Assembly: GCA_032622095.1 (NCBI GenBank) | Contig: CP136063.1 | Location: 149,907,379-149,971,378, forward strand | Direction of reading: 5' to 3' | DNA length: 64,000 nt | DNA from: Siphonodentalium dalli | Taxonomy: Eukaryota > Mollusca > Scaphopoda > Gadilida > Siphonodentaliidae | Shown: piece after piece, positions 1-12,700 of the stretch | Position numbering within the stretch: the stretch's first letter is position 1 | Layout of the letters: every line of letters starts with the position of its first letter | The notes under the pieces: model-generated | What the model was told of the DNA's origin: nothing | The model's input: the letters and a program-made list of their open reading frames with translations, nothing else | The model's database searches: none | Translations under genes and position numbers: made by a program

Positions 1-238
1 TTATGTATTTGGCTTTGAAACTATACCGGGATATGGAGTGCAATGGGTGTATATATAGATCCATTATGGGAACAAACACACAAAATAAATAAACATCGGA
101 ATCGGAAATCGGCCGATTGTGCCTCCAGTTATCGGAAATCGGTCCGAGGGGCTTTTTCATTATCGGAACATCACTACTATCATTCTTATTGATGTCGAGT
201 TCTCAGATACTAATAAATATATTCTGATAAATATTTTT

Positions 239-1555
239 AGTCGAGTTTTTTTCCAAAACTCGACTTATAGTTTGTTGAGGGACGGGGCGGCGGACAGGCG
301 GCAGGCGGGCGGCGTGTTTTGCTTATAACTCAACCGTTTATTGCGGGTTCGTCCGCACATTTATTACAGAGTTATGGCCCTTTGAATTTTCAGCTCGTTA
401 GCGCGATAACTTCAACAAACGTTATCTGATTCGATTGAAATTTGGGATATAGGTGTCTCCCAAGAATATCTCGGACGAGTTCGAAAACCGGCCTGGTCCG
501 ATAAAATTTGATAGAGTTATGGCCCTTAATTAGTCATTTTTCACGAATTTCAGCTCGTTAGCGCGATAACTTCAACAAACGTTATCCGATTTGATTGAAA
601 TTTGGTATATAGGTGTCTCCCAAGAATATCTCGGTCGAGTTCGAAAACCGGCGAGGTCCGATAAAATTTGATAGAGTTATGGCCCTTAATTAGTCATTTT
701 TTCACAAATTTTCAGCTCGTTAGCGCGATAATTTAACAAACATCATCCTATTTGATTGAAATTTTGATATATAGGTGTCTCCCAAGAATACCTCGGACGA
801 GTTAGAAAACCGGCCCGGTCCGATAAAATTTGATAGAGTTATGGTCCTTAAGTAGTCATTTTGTACGAATTTTGAGCTCGTTAGCGCGATAACTTCAACA
901 AACGTCATCCGATTCAACTAAAATTTGGTGTATAAGTGTCTTCCAATAATATCCTGGACGAGTTCGAAAACCAGCCTGGCCCAATAAAATTTGATAGAGT
1001 TATGGCCCTTAATTAGTCATTTTTCGTAGTAAAATCAACATGATAGTGGACCATAACTAAAATTCAGATGTATTGGTGAGTTATAGTTAATCGTTAGCAC
1101 GATAACTTCAACAAACATCCTCCGATTTGATTAAAACAATTTGGTACATGACTTTCTTGGCACAATATCTCAAACGAGTTCGAAAAGCGGGTTTGTCCGA
1201 TCTTTTTTCTCTGAGTTATCCCCCTCAGTTTGCAAAATTTTCTTGATTTTGAGGCCGTTAGCGCGATAACTTGAACAATATTAACCGATTATATTAATTT
1301 TTGGTGTGTGACTTGCTTCTCACAATATCTCGAAAGAGTACGAAAACCGGGTTTCTCCGAACTTTTTCCCCTGAGTTATGCCCCTTAGTTTGTGAATTCT
1401 TCGCGATTTTGAGGCCGTTAGCGCGATAACTTGAACAAATATTAACAGATTTTACCTATTAATTAGTCTACCGATACTGATGCACACCAATTGGCGGTAG
1501 CCACCGGCGGTAAGCCACCGAAAACGAGACACAGCATCTCTGATGCCACCTCTTG
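239..1555 (+). mobile_element. F1 tandem-module element, copy 1
   Basis: It begins with a hairpin (agtcgagtttt, short loop, aaaactcgact), then a G/C-rich gacggg-type tract, then modules of about 160 bp. Successive cagctcgttagcgcgataac boxes lie near 391, 551, 713 and 874, with more diverged ones near 1087, 1256 and 1415. Each module carries aaatttggtatatagg, cgagttcgaaaaccgg and gagttatggccc. It ends at gatgccacctcttg. Copies 2 (48105-49389, inverted) and 3 (52571-53582) share both ends, which fixes the borders. No protein is encoded. The structure resembles pearl/HINE elements of bivalves. Confidence 0.8.
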
Positions 1556-2052
1556 TTTTAAACATGTGGGACAGAGAATGAAATAGACACACTGTGAGTG
1601 TGTTTAGTTCTTTATACATGATTTTATTATCGAATTCGAGTTGCATGTAGTTTGTGTCGTCATATTTTGAATTGAATTTGAAGATTCTGTGTTTCCTTGG
1701 CTTACCTGTGGTCATGTCCAAATTCCGCTATCCAAATATATTAACTGGTTTACATACGAGCAGACTTGGAAGTATATCTGAATATAGATCCGAGCATGTT
1801 ATCACGTATTTGCACGCACCGTATGTTGGTAAGTGCCGACTTCAAAGGAATTACACAGGGACATCAACCATTGAAGACGTCAGTACTCTAAAATAAATTT
1901 AGTTTCACGCGAAGAATGAATGTAAGGCCAGTTTCTTAATATATTAACAAATTATAGGCTGACTTGAACAAGACAGATAGAAAATCGGCATTATATCCTA
2001 CACAGCCTTGAGCCTTCCAAAAACAACAGTGAAAATTTTTATTATTGGCAGT

Positions 2053-2160
2053 TTTTATGTGTACCCATACCATGTATGGTACACATAATGCCCACGTCCG
2101 GATCAACCGTTTTTCCGTCTGTCTGTCCGTCTGTCCGTAGACACTTGCTATCCGATTCGA
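2053..2160 (+). mobile_element. F2-type 5' terminal hairpin fragment
   Basis: A hairpin (tatgtgtaccc...ggtacacata) is followed by cccacgtccggatcaaccg and a gtctgtccgtctgtccg tract ending gtagacacttgc. The same order occurs at the heads of the F2 elements at 16519 and 50440. The downstream modules are poorly preserved. Confidence 0.6.
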
Positions 2161-2547
2161 TTCCTCGAGTAATTTTTATCGGATCCAATTCAAATTTTAT
2201 GTGCATGTTTATGCAGTGTTTCCGCTAGGGGGTAGGGGAATGGGGCCGGTTTGTAGATAGGGGAAAACACGAACACCTGCTTCGAAAATTTAGAAATGCA
2301 TTGTCCAGCACGTCCAGAACGCGAATTACGATTATAATTCTGGTATGTATACATTCTCAAAATTAAAACAAGAAATGTAACAATTTACATCGTTTATGTG
2401 ATACAACAGTCAGTCAATTAAGTTGATTAACCACATTATTGTGGTTGAACTGAGTGAAATAAAAACAAACTTTTAACTGAGACTAGCTTTAGATTTATTT
2501 TTTATTTCCGGTGGGTAGAATAATTAAATGTACTATGATATTTCGTA

Positions 2548-3726
2548 CAGTGTTCGCGCTGGACCGAAAAAAACTTTAGCCAAAAGTTTAGCCAAATGAA
2601 AATTTTATTAGCCAAATGAAAAAAACTTTTAATAGCCAAATGTCTTTTGGCCAAATTAAAAACAACTTTGGCCAAATTAAATCATCGTTTTCTGGTCGGT
2701 TCACAATTAATGACTAAAACATAAAATCTAACAGACACAGGTAAAATACACAATAATTTAAATAATTTTGATGAACTAGAAGTATTTTTATATATATCAT
2801 TTATTAAAAATTTATTAATCTTTATGTGAAAGAGTGATTTGGGGGGGGGGGGGGGGGATTGTCCTTCTTAATGTCATTATTTTTTTGTTTTATATCAATA
2901 TCTTTTTTTAAATCATTAAATATTTATCCTTGCGAAAATATCTAAGTGACATCTGGAAACTAATAACTTAATATTGTTACGCCATTATCAAATTACAATC
3001 TGTCTTAAAAGCATGCATATTATTTTGACTGTATCGGTATTGACGACAAATAGCCACAAAATATCTGTCGTGATTCACATTTGGCTGATTAAGCTTTTGT
3101 CTTACACTTGGTGCTCATAAACCTCGACTGTCTTAAATACAATGTCATCATAAACATGCATTGTGCAGGCGCGCCGTGAGTGACCAGACAGACAATGGGG
3201 GATTAGGGGATTAAATGTAAAAATTAATAATGACCTTTTGCTGCTTCGTGCAGAGTGACGTAATCTTTCTCCAGATTAAAACAGCCTGTTACCAACAAAT
3301 TGCTTATATACCGGCGTCAATGCACTTTACAAAAACATTGCTTTCTTCACATTGTCATAATTCAACCACGGTCGCTTTAATGCCCATGTGTCTTTGAATG
3401 TCCGTCTTGTGGAAACTAAAGATGATTGCATATCACTTTGTGATCGCTTGGTTGATAGAGTTGTCGATAGGGACACGTCGATCGGATGTCCCTTTGTACG
3501 ATATTTCATAAGTACGAAAATAATGAAATACTTTCGTCACCTAACTTCGTCTTGAATGTCGATCTATTGAGCGCTTTTATTAATTAGCTTTCTGGCTCCA
3601 TGCTTTCAGTCTCCATTTGGGTTCAAAAAAAGTTAAGCCAAAAGTTTAGCCAAATGAAATTTTTATTAGCCAAATTCGAAAAAGATTAGCCATTGGCTAA
3701 TTTGGCTACCGACAGCGCGAACACTG
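2548..3726. mobile_element. hAT transposon, non-autonomous, with exact target duplication
   Basis: The terminal inverted repeats start cagtgttcgcgctg at 2548 and end cagcgcgaacactg at 3726. The 8-bp duplication atttcgta flanks it on both sides (2540-2547 and 3727-3734), the hAT signature. Both ends carry runs of ttagccaaa-type repeats. The interior holds a poly-G run near 2838 and a transposase-like remnant at 3308-3509. At 1179 bp it is too short for an intact transposase. Confidence 0.9.
3308..3509 (-). pseudogene. Decayed N-terminal zinc-finger part of a hAT-like transposase
   Basis: On the - strand the frame reads FKDTWALKRPWLNYDNVKKA followed by MF and a stop. Just past the stop the next frame gives FCKVH, so a one-base change in the poly-T run breaks a W-x-PWL-x-MFC pattern. 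That pattern resembles the TTF-type zinc finger at the start of hAT-related proteins (ZNF862/KIAA1586-like). It lies inside the hAT element at 2548-3726. The family assignment is from motif memory only. Confidence 0.5.
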
Positions 3727-3904
3727 ATTTCGTACCAGTTAAAATTCAACTATACTCTTGAGGAGGTGCCTCGCCAAGTCATTAAGGGAAGTTCATGACC
3801 AACAGTAACATTCACTCGTCTTCTAAAAATTCATTCGATCTACGAACACTGGTTTAAAAAGCTCGGAACTATTTTGTTGTCGCATTCAATCATTTGGGGT
3901 CACA

Positions 3905-4090
3905 CAATTGAAATTACCTCGAGAGAATTGCTGCTATCGGCGGGAAAGTGTTGGCTATGATGCTTCATTGGGCGGGAGAGGGGGGGTTACACAATTGATA
4001 TTGACTCGAGATAATTGCTATCGGCGGGAAAGATATATACTTGGTAACCAACGAAGCTATGACGCTTCATTGGTAGAGTTACGTCACAAA
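3905..4090. repeat. Imperfect tandem duplication (~100 bp, 2 copies)
   Basis: Two copies of a block carrying cacaattga, ctcgag, aattgct, atcggcgggaaag and tatgatgcttcattgg (second copy tatgacgcttcattgg). The open frame running through it is low quality and merges this duplication with F2-like repeat sequence, so I do not call a gene. Confidence 0.6.
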
Positions 4091-4339
4091 TATCGCATTC
4101 GCATCGTACACAAAATATATCGTTTCCGGCTATATATTACGAATCGATATACTGAAGGTTTTACGGTTACACGAAATTCCAGGGTTTTCAAGGAGTTTGC
4201 ATTAAAACAAAGGTTTCAAGGGCCCTGGGATGGGAATGCGTCAGGGGAAAATCAGAGAAAAACTTGGCTAGGGGAAAACTTGGCTAGGGGAACGGGGCCG
4301 TCAAAGGGACCCCCTGCCGGTATAGCGGAATCCCTGGTT

Positions 4340-4880
4340 TATGATGACACACCCCTCACCTGTATAGTTTTTGGTATCGATCGGTTGATCGGTTTAGAAA
4401 TTATTAACACTTTGCATCCACACATGGCCATGTGCTATCCGATGCTATAACCAAAGTGTTTTTTGTCCGATTGTGTTCATATTTGATATGTAGGTTTATG
4501 ATGACACACCCCTCACCTGTATAGTTATTGGTATCGATTGGTTGATCGGTTTAGAAAATAATTAACCCTTCACACACATGTTATCCCATGCAATAAGTTG
4601 AACATATTTCTTTTGATCTGCCTCATATTTCTTACCTAGAATTTTCTTAGCACTTTCTTCATCTGTATGGTTTTTTGGTATTATTTAATTAACCCTTTTC
4701 CCTCTTATGTTTACTTAGAACTCACACAAGCTGCTATGACTATAACATTTTTTTATCTGATCAACACCAAATTTGGTACATGTGGTCCTCACTCCAAAAT
4801 ACAGATCAAGTTCAAATTTAGGTTTAATCCGATATATTTTAACAGAGTTATGGCCCTTTATAATTCAAGTAACTGATAAT
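4340..4880 (+). mobile_element. F2-like degenerate fragment
   Basis: Words such as gatgacacacccctcacctg, ttggtatcgat and taattaaccctt match the interior of the F2 elements at 17.4 and 50.9 kb. The gatgacacacccctcacctg block occurs twice here (4343 and 4500), an internal duplication. It has no F2 ends. Confidence 0.65.
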
Positions 4881-5523
4881 GTAGTTATATGTAATACACA
4901 GGTTAAAGCTATATGGCGGAGTGGTGGACAACTCTATTATAAATATAATGATAACATTCCCTCTTGCTGAGGCAGACAAATAGCACATGAAATGAAATGA
5001 GTAATGACATCTGCTATAGAGCTATGGCCAGGGTTAGATGGATACCAAGATAAGCTGTACTGATGGCTGGATAATTGTCAAATTTGATAAATGACATGAG
5101 ACTCTTGTTTATCCTATTTTGAAATTTCATTACAGGCTGTCTGATAATGGACCCCTGACCTACATAATTGTCTTCTATATTCCATTGATATGCTTAGAAA
5201 ATAATTAACCCTTTCCAAGTTTCCAACAGTTCAGATGTTTATTACGCCTTTCGTCGCATTTGACATAACAGGCGATTCAATTTCAAACAGTGTACATAAT
5301 ACATAATATAAATGTGAGGTGACATAATATACATACACAATATACATGTAGGTTGGAGTTATTAGTGTACTACATGTACTTGGTATATTGATTGAGGGTA
5401 TAGCTATCAGATGTGGTTTTTAAAGTAAGTGGGTCGGGGTGTTGTGGTAGTCATCTGTCTTTTAACACAACTATTTGAGATTTTTCATATATATTTATAT
5501 ATCGTGGTGCATTAATCATAGCC

Positions 5524-5880
5524 TCAGGAGTGCAAAACAATTTCTAGGGCTTTCTTTATAAATAGTGAAAGGTTTCTGATCGTGTGATTATTGCAGGAAG
5601 TAAAGAGCTGCTGTAGTTTAAGAACATTTGGTCTTCTGAAGTAATACGGCTTGATAAATTTAATTCTGAGGTCATTTAGAGATTCACATTTCAGGACAAG
5701 GTGGAATTCATCTCCGAGTTCTGACTTGCAAAGGGTGCATACTCTTTCTGAGTAGTCGGTATTATACCAGGAGCCCTGCTCAACTTGTAGTCGATGGTTT
5801 CGTGTGCGGAATCGTACAAGTGTGTATATGATGTTTTGGTTTTCGTGCAGCAGGTATCGTTCCCGACTAATGTCATTTTT
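5524..5880 (-). pseudogene. Non-LTR retrotransposon tail, zinc-binding C-terminal domain
   Basis: On the - strand one frame runs to a stop at 5524-5526. It reads NIIYTLVRFRTRNHRLQVEQ, then ERVCTLCKSELGDEFHLVLK, then CESLNDLRIKF. The C-x2-C...H...C arrangement with GDEFH is the zinc-knuckle region at the C-terminus of many animal non-LTR reverse transcriptases. The upstream part stops exactly where an F3 element is inserted (5881). About 300 bases to the left (5221-5520) look like its 3' UTR and hold no other gene. A related tail lies at 59740-60559. Confidence 0.75.
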
Positions 5881-6241
5881 AGCTCAACTTACTTTGTAAG
5901 TTTGAGATATTGCCATGGTTTGGCGTTCGTGTGTGCGTGTATGCGTGTGTCCGTCAACAATTTCCTTTGGCGCGGGCTACAGGTCATACCTTTGATCTGA
6001 TCTTTATGAGATTTGTCATGAATGTTAACAATGACATGTAGATCGGAACGAGTCATTTTGGGGTCAATTGACCAAAAAACACGGCCGCTGGCAGCCATCT
6101 TGGATTTTACTCTTTGCATGACTAATCCTTTGGCACATGTTAGACATTTCAATTAGCACCTTTCCTATTCCTCCATTTACTGTCAACCATTAAATTATTC
6201 CCCTACCTAAGTTGAGCTACAGTGTCATTGACACTTTCATT
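5881..6241 (+). mobile_element. F3 element, short copy
   Basis: The head is a hairpin (agctcaactt...aagtttgaga). The tail is aagttgagct (6209-6218), an inverted copy of the head, followed by the stem-loop agtgtcattgacact (6221-6235) and ttcatt. It contains one to two modules with gccatcttggattttact. Subterminal inverted repeats plus a 3' stem-loop match Helentron-derived elements. It interrupts the retrotransposon tail at 5524-5880. Confidence 0.8.
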
Positions 6242-6437
6242 AATTATCCTGTAAAAAGGAAATTGATTTGAACCCATCAACGTAGATCGCCACTCTTGTG
6301 TGTACATGTCTTCATACCTCTGCTTAATTAATTCGATAAATATACGGTAATTGGTTATTCGTTGTTGTATCTAAAGATATCCCATTCCCATTGCATTCAG
6401 TGTGAACATTACGTATTCCGGTTATCCATGGGTTTTT
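6242..6437. repeat. Duplicated spacer between F3 copies (partner 7765-7960)
   Basis: The 196-base block starting aattatcctgtaaaaagg and ending ttatccatgggttttt recurs at 7765-7960 with only two or three differences. It joins the F3 elements into one amplified array. Confidence 0.9.
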
Positions 6438-7764
6438 AGCTCAACTTTACTTTGTAAAGTTTGAGCTATTGCCATGGCTTGGTATCCGTCGTGCATGTGT
6501 GTGTGCGTGATTCGTCAACAATTTCTTTTAGCACGGGCTACAGTTCGTACCTTTGGTCCGATTATTATGAAATCATGGATGTTGACAATGACATGTAGAT
6601 GGGAACGAGTCATTTTGGTGTCGTTCGGCCGAAAAACATGGCCGCCAGCAGCCATCTTGGATTTTACTCTTTGCATGACTAAATCCTTTGGCGCGGGCTA
6701 CAGGTCGTACCTTTGGTCCGATGTTTATGAAGTTTGTCATGAATGTTGCCATTGACATGTAAATGGGAACGAGTCATTTTGGGGTCATTCGACAAAAAAA
6801 CATGGCTGCTGGCAGCCATCTTGGATTTCAAAATTCAATCCATTGGCGTGGGTTACAGGTCGTACTGTTCGTCTGATTATCATGAAATTTGTCATGGATG
6901 TTAGTATTGACATGTACATGTAGATGGGAACGAGTGATTTTGGGGTCGTTCGGCCAAAAAACATGGCCGCCAGCAGCCATCTTGTATTTTACTCTTTGCA
7001 TGACTAAATCCTTTGGCGCGGGCTACAGGTCGTAGCTTTGGTCGGAATTTCATGAAATTTGTCATGGATGTTAACAATGACATGTAGATTGGAACGAGTC
7101 ATTTTGGGGTCGTTCGGCCAAAAAACATGGCTGCCAGCAGCCATCTTGGATTTTACTCTTTGCATGACTAAATCCTTTGGCGCGGGCTACAGGTCGTACC
7201 TTTGGTCCGATGTTTATGAAGTTTGTCATGAATGTTGACATGTAAATGGGAACGAGTCATTTTGGGGTCATTCCTCAAAAAAACATGGCTGCTGGCAGCC
7301 ATCTTTGATTTCAAAATTCAATCCATTGGCGCGGGCTACAGGTCGTACTGTTCGTCTGATTATCATGAAATTTGTCATGGATGTTAGTATTGACATGTAG
7401 ATGGGAACGAGTGATTTTGGGGTCGTTCGGCCAAAAAACATGGCCGTCAGCAGCCATCCTGGATTTTACTCTTTGCATGACTAAATCCTTTGGCGCAGGC
7501 TACAGGTCGTACTTTTCGTCTGATCATCATGAAATATGTCATGGATGTTAACAATGACATGTAGATCGGAACGAGTCATTTTGGGGTCAATTGACCAAAA
7601 ATCATGGCCACCAGCAGTCATCTTGGATTTTACTCTTTGCATGACTAATCCTTTGGCACATGTTAGACATTTCAATTAGCACCTTTCCTATTCCTCCATT
7701 TACTGTCAACCATTAAATTATTCCCCTACCTAAGTTGAGCTACAGTGTCATTGACACTTTCATT
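6438..7764 (+). mobile_element. F3 element, long copy A
   Basis: Head hairpin agctcaactttac/gtaaagtttgagct; tail aagttgagct, agtgtcattgacact, ttcatt. Between them lie modules of mostly 163 bp, seen from successive ccatcttgg words at 6652, 6815, 6978, 7141 and then 7299 and 7454. Each module has gcgggctacaggtcgtac, aacgagtcattttggggtc and aacatggccgcc. Several short open frames inside are shadows of the module and repeat the same peptide (SKIQDGCW). Confidence 0.85.
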
Positions 7765-7960
7765 AATTATCCTGTAAAAAGGAAATTTATTTGAACCCAT
7801 CAACGTAGATCGCCACTCTTGTGTGTACATGTCTTCAAACCTCTGCTTAATTAATTCGATAAATATACGGTAATTGGTTATTCGTTGTTGTATCTAAAGA
7901 TATCCCATTCCCATTGCATTCAGTGTGAACATTACGTATTCCGGTTATCCATGGGTTTTT

Positions 7961-9260
7961 AGCTCAACTTTACTTTGTAAAGTTTGAGCTATTGCCATGG
8001 CTTGGTATCCCTCGTGCGTGATTCGTCAACAATTTCCTTTAGCACGGGCTACAGTTCGTACCTTTGGTCCGATTATTATGAAATTTGTCATGGATGTTGA
8101 CATTGACATGTAGATGGGAACGAGTCATTTTGGGGTCATTCGGCCGAAAAACATGGCCACCAGCAGCCATTTTGGATTTCAAAATTCAATCCATTAGCAC
8201 GGGCTACAAGCCGTACTGTTCGTCTTATTGTCATGAAATTTGTCATGGATGTTAATATTGACATGTAGATGGGAACGAGTAATTTTGGGGTCATTCGGCC
8301 AAAAACATGGCCGCCGGCAGCCATCTTAGATTTTACTCTTTGTATGACTAAATTCTTTAGCACGGGCTACAGGTCGTACTTTTAGTCTGATCATCATAAA
8401 ATTTGTCAAGAATGTTAATAATGACATGTAGATGGGAACGAGTGATTTTGGGGTCATTCGGCCAAAAAACATGGCCACCAGCAGCCATCTTGGATTTTAC
8501 TCTTTGTATGACTAAATCCTTTAGCACGGGCTACAGGTCAGACCTTTAGTCTGATCATCATAAAATTTGTCATGGCTGTTGAAATTGGAATGTAGATAGG
8601 AATGAGTCATTTTGGGGTCATTCAGACAAAAAACATGGCCGCCAGTGGCCATCTTGGATTTCAAAATTTAATCCATTAGCACGGACCACAGGTCGTACTG
8701 TTTGTCTGATCATCATGAAATTTGTCATGGATGATAATATTGACATGTAGATGGGAACGAGTAATTTTGGGGTCATTCGGCCAAAAAACATGACCGCCAG
8801 CAGCCATCTTGGATTTTCCTCTTTGTATGGCTAAATTCTTTAGCACGGGCTGCAGGTCGTACCTTTAGTCTGATCATCATAAAATTTGTCATGGATATTA
8901 CCAATGACATGTAGATGGGAATTATTCATTTTGGAGTCATTTGGCCAAAAAAATTGGCTGCCAGCAGCCATCTGGGATTTTACTCTTTGCATGAATAAAT
9001 CCTTTGACACAGGCTACAGGTCGTATCATTTGTCAGATCATCATGAAATTTGTACTGGATGTTAATAATGACATGTAAATGGGAACGAGTCTTTTTGGGG
9101 TCATTTGGCAAAAAAACATGGCTGCCAGTGGCCATCTTAGATTTTACTCCTTGCATAACTAGGCCTTTCAACTTTCCACATTCCTAATCACTCCATTGAC
9201 TTTAACACATGAAATAATTCCCTTTCCAAGTTGAGCTACAGTGTCATTGACACTTTCATT
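7961..9260 (+). mobile_element. F3 element, long copy B
   Basis: Same head and tail as the copy at 6438. The modules are more diverged, for example gcacgggctacaggtcg instead of gcgcgggctacagg. The 196-base spacer before it (7765-7960) is nearly identical to the one at 6242-6437, so copies A and B arose by tandem duplication with a 1523-bp offset. Confidence 0.85.
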
Positions 9261-9573
9261 CAAATTACTTTCTGTACGAAACTTCAAGTCCCTGATTCTT
9301 GTCTTAGGTGCTAGGAATGGCTACTTTTCGTTCCCAAAAACGCACATTTTCTCTAACTGAATACTTTTTTCATTAACTTCTAATTTCACCATTTACATAG
9401 CCAAAATGAGTGTCCAAATAACCACTGTGATTCAACGTTTCCACCATGGCAAGTACTCTGGTTCCACCATCCAGACACAGATGGGTAGAGGTGTATTTAA
9501 TCTGATGAGATTCCCCAATAGCCTCATTTATTGTCAGCTACTGGAAACCCTGTTTTAACATTATGTCTTTCAG
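9261..9573. other. Intron sequence before the first RAD23 exon
   Basis: No gene or repeat end recognised. The last 30 bases contain the pyrimidine tract and acceptor for 9574. Confidence 0.5.
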
Positions 9574-9779
9574 CCGAAGCCAGCAGCTACACCTTCCCCA
9601 GCTTCAGCGTCGCCTGCTGCTGCGGCTACGCCAGCAGCGGAGAACACATCAGTTCCAGCACCAGCTGCTGCTGCTGCTCCCGCAGCGGCAGAATCAAAGC
9701 CAGCAGCTGCAGAATCAAAGCCAGAAGAACCAAAAAAGATGGAAGTTGATGAAAAAACAGAATCCGAACCTGCTCCCAG
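9574..9779 (+). CDS. RAD23: RAD23 exon 1 of window: Ala/Pro linker
   Basis: Acceptor tatgtctttcag lies directly before 9574 and the donor is CCCAG/gtaact. The exon has 68 codons plus two bases and reads [14 protein letters not shown] through [12 protein letters not shown]. It is the low-complexity linker between the ubiquitin-like domain and UBA1, with a GCT/GCA-rich alanine run and two copies of AAAESKP. Because it starts in phase 0 with no Met, further exons must exist upstream. Other frames across it give Gln-rich or Ser-rich readings and are shadows. Confidence 0.88.
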
Positions 9780-12700
9780 GTAACTAATAGTGCATATATT
9801 ATTTCATACCCATTAATGGACAACACAAGCATTCAGCAAATTCATCAATATTGAATTCATTTTTGCATATCCGATGTCAACCTTTTAGTCCTTAGCATGG
9901 CAACCAGCATCTGCCGATAATTGAGAAATTGGCATTGGCAAAAAAAGGCACCTTTCGCCGATAGTGTACATACTGCTTATTAATACAAGGAACTACAGAT
10001 CTAGTTAGTTTTGTAAATATCTTAAATACCATCCTTTCTAAAAATTGCTAAAAAACCCTTCACTACTTGTCAATATTCTATATTACAGTCAGGGTTCGAG
10101 CTGTTGTGTTCCATTTGTGCAATTTGCTCACAAAAAATGAGAATGGCACAAACTATTTCGCCTTTGGCAAATATAATTGGTGCACATGTTTTCTCTCTAT
10201 CAACAACAAAACTGCGACATGTTGAATTGAATTGCCTCTCTCTGGTGCGACATGAATTAAAAGAGACAGCAATTAGCAGAATAATTAATTCACAGCTTAT
10301 GTCCGAGCCATAAGTAGGCCTTTATCGCTTGTGGCAAATAAGGATATATATATATACCATTTGAGTACCGTACCACCAATTACTATAATCCCCAATAAAA
10401 TTAAACTGGGCAAAATGGGAGATTATATCAGGGACCAGCCTAGAACAGATTTTCAGGGTGAACTGATTTTGTCCTACCACAAAAATAAGGCGCAGTGGTC
10501 ATTCTGTAGAGTGAAATGAGTCTACAAAATTGAAATTTATCAGTAGTCGCTATAGAAAGAAAATAGGAGAGATGTAATATGTCAAATAAACTTATGTAAC
10601 AATGGTTGAAATATGGAGTCTTTATGTTCACTTCATGACCCTAATAACTATAAATAATACTCAAACATAATTGTGAGAAAATAACAGCATTTTTAATATA
10701 TCATAATTTTGGGAGAATGGTCATGATCGCTCTCTCGTTCTTAATTGGAACTATTATTTTCGTCATTGGTGAAGTGATAATATCATCCCTAATTGTTTAT
10801 GGTGCAGTTTATGTAACAGTGTTAGGGTCCTGCAAATTGAGAATTTGATCGAATCGAATCGACAAAAACGAATAGAATATTAAATCGAATAACACATGTG
10901 TGTTGCATTGTCAATTAGGCGTGTTTTGTCAACGATTTTGTGGGGTACCCCAAGGCTCAATTATTGGGCCGATTATTTTTTTAATATACGTGAATGATAT
11001 GGTAAATTCTACAACAATGGACATTTTATCGTATGCCGATGACACCACACTGTTCACAAGCGGTAAAGATGGCGAACTAGTACAAAGTTACGTCAACAAT
11101 GAATTAGCCAATGTATCTGATTGGTGCTGCTGCAATAAACTTTCAATTAATAAAAGCAATTATATGCTTTTACACCCACAAAACAATGACAAAAAATGGA
11201 ATAACATTGAATTGAACCGAATAGGACATCTTGGGCGTGAATCCTCGACAAAATTCTTAGGTATCCACATTGATGAGAACTTGACATTCAAAAAGCACAT
11301 ATCCGTAATCTGCTCCAAAATATCACATGCAATCTACTGCATCAATAAGGTGAAAAACTTTTTCCCAAGTAAAGCATTGAAAACATTGTACTATGCTCTG
11401 ATTCAAAGCCACTTAGTTTATGGTATCCAAATATGGGGTCATGTTCCGGAAGTCAAGAAAATATTCCTATTACAAAAACGAGCATTGCGTATAATATGCA
11501 ATAAGAAGTACAGGAGTCACACAGATCCACTCTTTAAAAGAGAGAATATCTTAAAAATATATGACTTACACACTCTCAATTCCTCAATTTTCATGCATGA
11601 CTGGTGTTATAACGTCTGCCTGCGTCTTTTGGAATGATGTACAACAAACGAGCAAAATCAACCCCAAGACACCCGAATCCCATACTGTTGGAACTTCCTA
11701 GAACTGACTGGTCAGGAAACCTACCCCACCACGCCTTCCCCACAACATGGAACAATATGGAAAAAGTCTATACTTCTTGCCAAAGCAGGCACACATTGAA
11801 GAAGCGCTTACAGATAGCCATGCTGAGAAATTACCCAGAAAATGTACGCTGTAAAAACAAAGGATGTCCCGATTGTGCTCTATAATACAACGAACATTAA
11901 TAGTCATACGCGATACATAATCCTAACTCTACTCGAATAATGTTCTTCACAACGTACCTGCAAGTGGACACACATCGCATTCTCGTTCCTAGCATGCCCA
12001 TACACTACCATACATCATAGATGCTACCGTATATTATTATGATTACTCTAACGTGGCTATGACCCTATACCGCTAGACATACATAGAACATTACATATAT
12101 GTAATATTGTTAATCTGAATTATCCCAGAACCTCACTCAACAAAGAGACTTCCCGGCGATCTTTATAGATCCTCATTGTGTTTACCGAACAAAAAATGGT
12201 GGTATCTCTCGCCTGAATCTAACTGTTTTGTTCCTAATAAACCCATGGAACTGGAACGGAAACTGTCATATGTTTAGAAAACCTGAACAGTTCAAAACAT
12301 TCATATGGAGAGATAATACATTTTCGATCTTATAACTCGTCTGGATTGGCTCACAACCACACCAATACTTGTTTTTGTTATGCCCTAAGTACTGGATTCT
12401 ACAAAGTTATCAGTACTAAAATCACGCAGATAAATCGGGCCCGATAAAATCTGGGGGGTCAGCGCACACTAGTCGGATTTTCTCTCCAGTCATATGCATG
12501 CTGTGGTCATTGTAGTACAGGTATATATTGCCAACTGGTGTGGTCAGCCCATCTAGCCAGTTACTATAGCTAGTCATGGTGGTTTATATTAATACATATT
12601 TCTAAAGACTAACATTTATTAATAATAATTTAATAAATATATTAATAATATATTGAGGTCACGAGCAATAGCCATAAATTGGCATATAGACCTTTCCACA

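Noticed and set aside
720-917. 65-residue frame that recurs at 48469-48651
   Set aside because: The recurrence is due to F1 element copies in inverted orientation; the peptide is a module reading, not a conserved protein.
3908-4450. 180-residue + strand open frame
   Set aside because: It joins a local tandem duplication and F2-like repeat sequence, with no domain and no splice or promoter support.
5881-9260. CRISPR or protein-coding repeats from the regular ~163-bp modules
   Set aside because: The modules are directly adjacent without variable spacers. The short open frames repeat the same peptide in shifting frames, as expected from non-coding tandem repeats.
11634-11885. Independent 83-residue gene
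   Set aside because: It is the C-terminal tail of the reverse transcriptase remnant after a frame change, not a separate gene.
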